DNA of 64,000 bases from Lactarius indigo (taxonomy: Eukaryota; Basidiomycota; Agaricomycetes; Russulales; Russulaceae): NCBI GenBank assembly GCA_025766275.1, contig JAFKAC010000011.1, positions 620,001 to 684,000 of the forward strand, written 5' to 3'. The notes beneath the pieces were generated by a model that saw only the letters and a list, made by a program, of their open reading frames with translations, had not been told where the DNA came from and did not search any database. Below, piece after piece: positions 57,241 to 64,000 of this stretch. Within the stretch, counting starts at the first letter, position 1. Each line of letters starts with the position of its first letter. The position numbers and the translations under genes were made by a program.

Positions 57241-58022
57241 GCTCAGTACTGTCCCCATTCAGACGCTACAGACACACCCACATCTTACCTGATTGTGCCG
57301 TTCCTCCAGTATTTGTTGATCCACCCGTCCAATCGTTTGAAGAGATTCTGGACATCGCCCTCTCGGACCAAATTCTTGAAGTCCGACATTTGTATCTTAA
57401 TACTATTCATAAATGTGACTCGTGTTTATTGCCAGTGTACTCTTCAAGTTCTTTCTTTCATGCATTCAAGGTTGTTGTGCACAGGTGAATTGCAGACGTC
57501 TCTTATAATGTGTATATCTAACGCTATGACAGCAGTAGCGTCACCTTATAGATTGCTCTCTGAGATACCATGATAGACGTGGCTGGCATGTACTACTACC
57601 CACCGTGACTCGGGTTTCACCCCGTATTCCTGCATGACGTTAGTACGATCACCACGCCCATCATTACTCGGTTGATGGTCGAGATCAAATACTATTTTGT
57701 TGACAACGGAATCTCCTTGTATTTTTCTCGGGTTCTCGAGAGAAGCCTTTTCTCAGTACCAAAGGACGTGATCAAGGCCCAGACAGCTGTCTAACAGGGT
57801 GCTGCACTAGCACGACCGGCTCAAGGTTGAGATGTTGACAGCCAACAATGTATTCTGCCAATCATCATCTCACGATATATCTCTTTGTCGCTACACGTCA
57901 AACATGTTGCCGATCGACTGTCCCCAGAAATGTTCTAATTGCCATTTTTTTCGTGTCGATCATTAGACCCGAGGTTACGATGCGGCGCAACCCAGCCAAC
58001 TACCTCACAATGACGGAGGCCA
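57241..58022 (+). pseudogene. Decayed copy of the kinase-like gene
   Basis: Matches the 55.2-56.5 kb gene block by block but in broken frames: TSYLIVPFLQ against SYIVMPFLR, then after a shift FVDPPVQSFEEILDIA against LVDEPPFYAIDEILDFA. HAFKVVVHR stands for HSKGVAHR. The following DCSEKN region is damaged, with a stop and loss of the catalytic Asp. IKYYFVDNGISLYFS (57690) matches VKYYFVDYGISSYFS, with DNG instead of DYG. EVTMRRNPANYLTMTEA (57972) stands for ELMMQSDPADRPSAAQA. The first exon is absent or unrecognisable. It has the same orientation as the intact gene, about 700 bases downstream, so a tandem duplication is likely. Confidence 0.75.
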
Positions 58023-58586
58023 CTGGGATAGATGGCGAGCCATGGTGAGGTGAAAAGATACTTTTACACTACAAGTGGAAGGAAGGTCATTCGGGAAGTC
58101 ATCACCAAGAATGATTTTGATGGATACTAGCTGGCAACCCAATACAATAGCTTACCCTCGGACTTGGTTAGGTGCCGTTATCGTCAACCGTGCACACATC
58201 TGGTCGATGGTCTTATTGTTCTCTTGCGACCAGTGTGCACGAGACACTAGACAACTCTGCTCAATATTGTACTCAATCTATACGGCTACTTCACCGGTGC
58301 ACCACGAGTGTGGGATACAAGAACCAGCTGTTGTTCGACGTGCGTATGCTACCGGATGTCCATATTACATGTAAAGTAATAAACTTGGAGGAGTGAGAAT
58401 GTAGATCGATGTCCCACAACACGAATGGTGGGACCAACTTCATGTCGAAAAAGATTCGAGATGCCTTAAGCCGTGCTCTGTGAGCACATACATGAGAAAA
58501 GCACCATTTCCGAAAGGTTCCGTGTTCACACACCCTTTTTTTGATGGCCCCCCAGTTTATGGACCGGTCCCCAGCCACGGTCGTTT
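58023..58586. other. Region between the kinase relic and the second coiled-coil gene
   Basis: Contains only short unrecognised frames; the 3' part of the coiled-coil paralogue may extend into it by splicing from a donor near 58640. Confidence 0.35.
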
Positions 58587-59126
58587 TCAAGGGTGAAAAT
58601 AAGGAAAATTTATCGGAACGCGGAAAAACGCGCTCACCCATGAATCCGTATAAAAATTCCTGATACGGCGCTCAAGCGTGGTGATGTCAAGTTGAAACCT
58701 CTTGCTTAAGAAAGAACGCTGAAACATTGACGACTGGTTGTGTACTCTGCACAGATCGCGGTAATTATCGACGAGTCTGAACACATTTCTAGTTTAGAAC
58801 TGAGGCACTGAAGACACGGATCGATCAGGGATTGGGCAGATGCATCACCTCTCCAAATCCAGTTCAAGACTTTCCAAGGAAAGGCAAACTCCTTGTTGGG
58901 AGGCAATCTGAATCTTGCGTCGTCGATGTTCCGAAATCCCAGCGAGAAGTTCCCTGATTTCTTGCAATTTATCAGAGCATCTTTGAAGGCTACGATGTGC
59001 CGGAAAAAGAGTTGGATGTAGAGACTGATATTCTTTGCCGATGGCCTTGGCGCCGGAAACGAGGGTCTGCCTAATGCCGGACGGACCCGGAAGATTGTCG
59101 AAGATGTTCCAAGATGAAGAGGACAT
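58587..59126 (-). CDS. Second coiled-coil protein, paralogue of the 53.9-54.6 kb gene
   Basis: ATG 59126 gives MSSSSWNIFDNLPGPSGIRQ, then RSLQRCSDKLQEIRELLAGI, SEHRRRKIQIASQQGVCLSL and ESLELDLER. After an intron come RLVDNYRDLCRVHNQSSMFQ, RSFLSKRFQLDITTLERRIR and NFYTDSW. These align in order with the blocks of the 53.9-54.6 kb gene, for example KSLESLEIALQR with LSLESLELDLER, and REDIDQLKEATRSLLTD with QLDITTLERRIRNFYTD. The C-terminal end is uncertain: the frame stops at 58587 if unspliced, while a GTGAGC donor sits just after TDSW. No known domain. It is convergent with the kinase relic, whereas the first paralogue is divergent from the intact kinase. Confidence 0.5.
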
Positions 59127-59575
59127 TTTGGATGGAACCACGACGCCTTGGTTTCCTTGGACCTCGTAGGATTGCTGTATGCTCGTTGATGAAAAGGAAG
59201 AGGGCAGTCAAGTCCGATCATCGCCACTCCAACTTGAACTAACAAGTTCCCATGGGCGCTAGAAATACAAGGTCCCTCGCTTACCAGCGCTTACTAGTAG
59301 AGCACCCCAACGTATCCCGCATAGAAAAAAAGGTCCTGGACGTAGAGACAGTAGACGCGTACTACAGCCGGTTAGACAGCGGGGATGTCGTGCCGCAAGC
59401 GACGTAGAATCACGAGGTTCCAGCAGAATCGCCATGAGGGGACAGTCACCAGGAGGCAGTGTCCGAACATATGCGCCGAACGGTATCCATCTTCCGATCA
59501 CTTCGGAATTTCTCACTCAATCCTGCAAGCAACTTACCACTAAATTTGGTGCTAGTATACTGATATCTAGTACTA
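59127..59575. other. Upstream region of the second coiled-coil gene
   Basis: Probably promoter sequence; the minus-strand frame at 59259-59516 is not recognised. It ends at the miniature transposon. Confidence 0.35.
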
Positions 59576-59615
59576 AGGTAGGGGCCATCAGGAACTCGCA
59601 CCCCTTTATGTAAGC
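59576..59615 (+). repeat. Left terminal inverted repeat of the miniature element
   Basis: Reads AGGTAGGGGCCATCAGGAAC and continues to TTATGTAAGC; it differs from the right end by one C/T. Confidence 0.88.
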
Positions 59616-60449
59616 AATTCGTTGTCGTTGCTGTTTCTCATTCTCCTCCCTCACTCATCACAAAAGCCAAAATGTAAAAAATGAGGAATAAAGAGAATAG
59701 TATCTTCTTCAGGTCTCATATTTTTTTTTTGAAAAATATTTTGATTTGGGGGAAAGGAAGCATAAACTTTTTTTTTCCCTTAAAATGCAATATCTCGACA
59801 TTTACAGTTAATCTAACCCAACTTGTTAAAAGTTGGGCAAAAAGCAGTGGCTGCACATGTGACAGAAATGTCACGTGTAATTATTAGTCATGCTGACAAA
59901 GATGGCTTTAACCCCAGGATGTGAAGTTGCACAAGTAGTTGCACAGGCTTCTGCGGGGCATGCAATCTTGTAGAGGTGTCAATAGTAATTAAGAAAACAT
60001 CTGTGCTGAATTTAAAAAGCTGCACACAAGTGCAGCAAGGTTTGGAACAGCTACATGGAGGATACCAGGCCAAGTCATTGAAAGTGGTTGGAAATGGTTG
60101 TGCACACTTCTGCATGCCACAAAACTTTGCAAGTCAAGCCACATTTGTCAGGAATGTCTCATTATTGAGTTTCTAAGGCTGCAAGCTAGTGCATCACACT
60201 GGGGAATGCAAGCAGAAAGTCACACTGGCTCTCTGAAGTCACTTCTGTTGCTTGACTACAAAGGTTGTAAATACAAAAAATATATATTAAGGAGAGTGGG
60301 TATAATGAACCAGGGCAAAAATCATAATTTTATCGGCCTGGGAGAGTGCAGGTATATGACCAGGATCGACAAATGGAAAATATACCTTAGGGAACCCTTC
60401 CCTGTGGCCGCTTACATATACATTACATAAGCCAACCCTAGGATTTATG

Positions 60450-60489
60450 GCTTACATAAAGGGGTGCAAGTTCCTGATGGCCCCTACCT
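60450..60489 (-). repeat. Right terminal inverted repeat of the miniature element
   Basis: Inverted partner of 59576-59615, 39 of 40 positions identical, followed by TA. Confidence 0.88.
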
Positions 60490-60724
60490 TATTCCTTACT
60501 GAACACAATATTTTTTTCAAAGCAAGTCGCGTTGTGTCGCAAAGTTAGCAAAACTGGCAACTGTCACGCTTCCTGACCGATGCCGAGTCAGGGTTTTATT
60601 TAGTCAGCTGACCACTTTCCCAAAGTTGATCGATTTTACATGTGAGTCCAGAAATTCTCACACTCCAAGCGCGTCGCGACGCGCAATTCGACTCACACCC
60701 CTTCATTGAGCCCCACACATCGAG

Positions 60725-61288
60725 ATGTCGGACGGATTTACTTCTCCTCGCGTCAATGCAGCGCGTATCAAAGACTATCTGGGCTCTGGTCACCCCGTCA
60801 GGGTCACAGGGAAGGTGCTCAACGTGCGTTTTTGTCCTGCCCGCCGAGCTGCGCGAGTTCTGTAACCCCATCTCCGTGACTTGTTTTTTTTTCTCTTCAG
60901 TTTTCCGACGATGAGACGCACTTGGTCATGGAGGCCTCGGACGGAGGTCACGTAAAAGTTGTGCTGCCTGTAGTATGTCCCAGCAGCTATTTCCAGGAGC
61001 AGCCCCTGGACCCTAATATTAACCTGTGCTTCTCCTCTCAGCCCCCACAGCCCCATAATGTCACGGACACCTTTGTTGAGATTATAGGCACTGCGGTGGA
61101 CGCGTCGACTATCAAATTCATGGCTTGTATCAATATGGGATCGAAGTTGGGTGCGTCCCCTACACTCATTTCTCTCCAATCGGCTCGCTGACCCTGATAT
61201 GATGGCTGGCTTTCAACCAGACCTAGCCTTAGTGAACCAGGTCGTCGAGCTGACGTTTGATCCAAAGTTTAGAGGGAGAATATTCTGA
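60725..61288 (+). CDS. RFA3: Replication protein A subunit 3 (RPA14)
   Basis: Smallest subunit of the single-strand DNA-binding heterotrimer RPA, a single OB fold. ATG 60725 gives MSDGFTSPRVNAARIKDYLG and HPVRVTGKVLN. After an intron comes FSDDETHLVMEASDGGHVKV. A second intron leads to PQPHNVTDTFVEIIGTAVDA and STIKFMACINMGSKL, and a third to DLALVNQVVELTFDPKFRGR, ending IF and a stop at 61286-61288. The R-V-x-G-K-V beta strand, the VEIIG strand and the C-terminal helix order fit RPA3, as does the length of about 115 residues. It is convergent with the CUE-domain gene. Confidence 0.88.
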
Positions 61289-61393
61289 CCGCCGCTTGCA
61301 ACATTTTGATCTGTCAGGACCGTCGTCAACCGTTGACTATGATGGTCCAGTAAATTGCTATCTCCGTGTATCATACATAATATATTTTTGCTG

Positions 61394-63859
61394 TCAGCTA
61401 GGTCCTCCTACCCTGCTCATTTTTTTGTCGTGTCCTCGCTTTCGATCGTGATTTCCCTGTCGTGCCTTGTTTTTACCTTTCCACGCGTGGTCCCGTGCTT
61501 TGTCGCCACCTCCGCCTCCGTCACCTCGGTCGCTGCCACCTCCACCTTCCACTTCCCCCCCTGTCCCTGCCCCACGACCGCGACCCCTTCCTCGGCCATG
61601 GCCACGGCCACGACCGCGCCTTCCACGCTCACCGCCTCCGCGACCTCGTGCGTGCTGTGAGTCCGGCATTCGACTCCGGCTGCTAGGACCAGATGGCACT
61701 GGCCCCGCGAGCGGCTTGTTGCCCGAAAACTCGTGCTTCCGGAACACCTTATCTTTCATCTTCGGCTGGGTGGAACGATGAGATGTGAAGGCACGTGAGC
61801 TCAGCTCAGGCAGGTGACCGAACGTACATTTCGATCAAGCATGATTTTGAATCCTTCGATTTGTTCGTCCACCCAGCCTTGAGATACGTGGTCAGGTGTC
61901 TAGCGTTGAGCGAGGCAAATATGGTGATGGCGCACCTGTCTGCGCACATAGCACTGCGCGTTCCTTGGACCTCCGTGTGGCAGCGTCGCGCTCGAATACC
62001 TTCGGGTTCGTCATGTAAGCAAGTTCGAGGATGCTTTCGATGCTCGGTTCCGCCTCTTCTCCTTCGTCCTCATCTTCGTCCTCTGAGCTTTCTTCTCCGT
62101 CTCCCGCGATGCGCACACCGCTGATGTTGTCGAGCTCGTCGTCGAATGCAACCTCTCGCACCTTCCCTCTCCCCTTAGTGCGATCGCCCGCGAAACCAAA
62201 CATGTCGATGACTTCCTCTTCAGAGTCCGACGGTTCTTCGACGCGGCGTAGAATGCCGGCTTTCATTTTTTCCATGAACGTTCGGTCATGGAGCACCGCC
62301 GTCGTGTCGTCGCTGCCAAACCGCATCAAAGATATAACATGAGTAAATTGCATCGTGAGGGAAGACGTCATGCCGAACTCCCACCTCTTCTTCCCCATTC
62401 TCAACCTCGAAACGTCCATGTCCTCCCCGTCAAACATGTTCCGCCTATCTTGCGTATATTTGAACTCGTCGCGCGGTTGCTGAGTCTGGGCTTCCATCGT
62501 AGCCTGCTGCTGTATCGCTTCCGGGGGCGGCGCAGTGCCCTCTAGCAGTGCTCCTACGACGCTCTCGACGCTTCCATATTCCGTGCGCCGCAGCAGCGCC
62601 TCGACGTACTCTGGAGCGTAATCGGGCAGGATCGCGCGAACCTCCTCGACGCGCGGGTCCACCACCTTGCTGCTGGATGGCGCCGGGGCCGCTGGGGCCA
62701 CCCCAGACAGCTGTGCACGCTCGGTGGTGCGGGCCCCACGGCCGAGGTTGTCGATGCCGTGCTGCACGCCAGAGCCAAGGAGCAGTACGAATGCGCCGGG
62801 ATCCTTTCCGCGTGCCGGGCCCGAGCCTCCGCCGTCTCCGCCGCTCTCGAGCTTGCGTAGTTCGGCCGAGAGCACGTCGAGACGACCGTCGTCCTGAGCG
62901 GCGCGGCGCAGTGCGCGTGCGAGCATCTCGGAGAGGTCGTACGCGTGGTGGTAATCCGCGAGCAGGCTGCGATTGAGGAACGCCGTCGGCGACGGGTCGT
63001 CCGAGCGAGCCGGCGGAGGCAGCTCGTGCAGCGCGAAGACGACGTCGACGGCCCGCGAGGCACCCTCCGGAAGAGCGGCGAGAGAGTCGAGGAAAGCGGT
63101 GAATAGGATGTGGAACGCGTCGAGGAGGTCGGCTTTGGTTTGCAGGAAGAGGAACTCCCAGTCGTCGGGCTCGCGGAGTGGCGCTCCGGCAACAGGTAAG
63201 TATAGGCGGCCATAGGAGCTCGCTGCAGCCCCGAGACCCGCGTCGTACGCCCGGGCCAGGGCGAGCACGAAGTCTCGGTCGAGCGCAAAAGCACGTAGTA
63301 GCTCCGGTGGGCCGACGCGCGTGAAGCAGAGAATAGTGCGGGCGGCCTTTCGCAGGCCGTGTAGCCCGGTGTTGGCGTGGGAGAGAAGGATGGACGTGAA
63401 GGCTGGAATTGCAGAAGTGGTGGCGGAGGAGAGGAGAGGGGGAGAGTTCGAGAAGGCATTCTTGAACAGGGAGCGGAGACGCGTGCGATGCGGCGCATAT
63501 ACGATGCTAAGATCGAGGAGAGTTGTGAGATCGAGCGCGCCAGTCGAGGCGAGCCGCTCAGTGAGGAGGAAAGTGCGAGCCCGGATGTTTCGTGAGTCAC
63601 TCGTTTCGGGCTTTGGGCTAGTCTTGGAGTGTGCGTCCCATATTAAGGCATCCAAGATACTCTGCGCGACGTCTCGGGCGTAAGAGGAGATAAATGCTAT
63701 AGTCGCCGCCGAGTTCACGGTCTGCACGGGGAGATCGAGGGCTTTTTGTATGGTCAGAGATATCTTTTGGTTAAGCGATGCCAGCTGAGAAGCTGACAGC
63801 TTGGACTGCGCATACGATGACGGGTAAGGGGGTAAAGGTGCTAAGGTAGCTGCACTCAT
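61394..63859 (-). CDS. CUE-domain protein, ASCC2/Cue3-like
   Basis: Likely orthologue of ASCC2/CUE3, a ubiquitin-binding subunit of the complex that rescues collided ribosomes. ATG 63859 starts MSAATLAPLPPYPSSYAQSK. A long helical N-terminal region follows, including LDLTTLLDLSIVYAPHRTRL and LRKAARTILCFTRVGPPELL. The CUE domain is VDPRVEEVRAILPDYAPEYV and EALLRRTEYGSVESVVGALL (about 62660-62560), with the conserved L-P and final L-L elements. An acidic region follows (ESSEDEDEDEGEEAEPS), then LAYMTNPKVFERDAATRRSK and ERAVLCAQTG. Introns at 61760-61890 lead to GWVDEQIEGFKIMLD and KDKVFRKHEFSGNKPLAGPV. The tail is Gly/Arg-rich (about 61640-61560), an RGG-like RNA-binding stretch, and ends at 61394. 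Mostly one large exon of about 650 codons. Confidence 0.85.
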
Positions 63860-64000
63860 TAACAGTCATTCGTTGTCATTCGTCGTCCTAGGATTGATGA
63901 AGCGCTTAGATAAGCACATCCACAGAGATGTCACTGACGAGCGACTCGCTCGAGTAGACACCCGAGTCGGAACTATAGTACTGTACTAAACCATCGATGA
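63860..64000. other. Promoter side of the CUE-domain gene, window edge
   Basis: 141 bases upstream of the last gene; no further feature seen. Confidence 0.4.

Larger units (their letters stand above)
59576..60489. mobile_element. 914-bp AT-rich miniature inverted-repeat transposon
   Basis: Bounded by 40-base inverted repeats (59576-59615 and 60450-60489) that match at 39 positions; both read AGGTAGGGGCCATCAGGAAC from the outside. A TA lies directly outside each end (59574-59575 and 60490-60491), as expected for a TA target duplication of the Tc1/mariner type. The interior is clearly AT-richer than the surroundings, with T runs and several TGCACA-like words, and has no transposase. It is non-autonomous; superfamily is inferred from the TA alone. 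Confidence 0.85.

Noticed and set aside
61417..61781. Several overlapping Pro- or Gly-rich frames on both strands
   Set aside because: They are shadows of the Gly/Arg-rich tail of the CUE-domain protein.
62554..63600. 348-codon minus-strand frame rich in Arg and Ser
   Set aside because: An out-of-frame shadow of the CUE-domain gene's large exon, caused by its high third-position GC.
1..64000. CRISPR arrays, operons, ribosome binding sites
   Set aside because: The window is eukaryotic: spliced genes throughout, no regularly spaced identical repeats.

Overview
The window reads as nuclear DNA of an Agaricomycete (mushroom or polypore class) basidiomycete. The coding exons are GC-rich and cut by many short GT-AG introns of roughly 45-70 bases, and the conserved proteins are of fungal type. 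Two families seen here, a multi-pass membrane protein and a kinase-like protein, are in my recollection typical of Agaricomycetes. I assigned genes by reading translated exons and joining them at plausible splice sites. Exon ends are therefore inferred, and names rest on recognised motifs rather than database searches.

Layout. 0.1-4.6 kb holds two facing FAD monooxygenases; the second carries five single-base frameshifts. 4.8-6.8 kb holds a divergent mitochondrial pair, an mL45/MBA1-like protein and a MIX17-like twin-CX9C protein. 8.7-10.6 kb holds a multi-pass membrane protein and 11.2-14.9 kb an SPX-EXS phosphate transporter/sensor (SYG1/XPR1). From 16.4 to 42.6 kb lies a dense housekeeping core: VPS16, an MGR3-like TPR protein, SEC62, a PAQR receptor, a cytochrome P450, RRG9, coactosin, a GNAT acetyltransferase, NAC-beta, PIG-S, an SNT1-like SANT protein, a parvulin and RLI1/ABCE1. 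Apart from the P450, strands alternate gene by gene, so neighbours share either a divergent promoter or a convergent 3' end.

42.6-60.5 kb is accessory. An 8.19-kb hAT-type transposon (44347-52534) has matching terminal inverted repeats and an apparently intact BED/hATC transposase. Inside its left half is a 3.2-kb segment bounded by diverged inverted repeats of about 240 bp. That segment encodes an acidic orphan protein in which an exon plus its intron is tandemly duplicated. Further right is a kinase-like gene with a decayed tandem copy, flanked by two paralogous coiled-coil genes, then a 914-bp AT-rich miniature transposon with a TA target duplication. The window ends with two conserved genes, RPA3 and an ASCC2/Cue3-like CUE-domain protein.

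Functions. The core covers general cell biology: vacuolar tethering, ER translocation, GPI anchoring, co-translational chaperoning, ribosome recycling, mitochondrial maintenance and chromatin co-repression. The two monooxygenases and the P450 are oxidative accessory enzymes, but they are too far apart to call a biosynthetic cluster. I found no rRNA, tRNA or CRISPR array.
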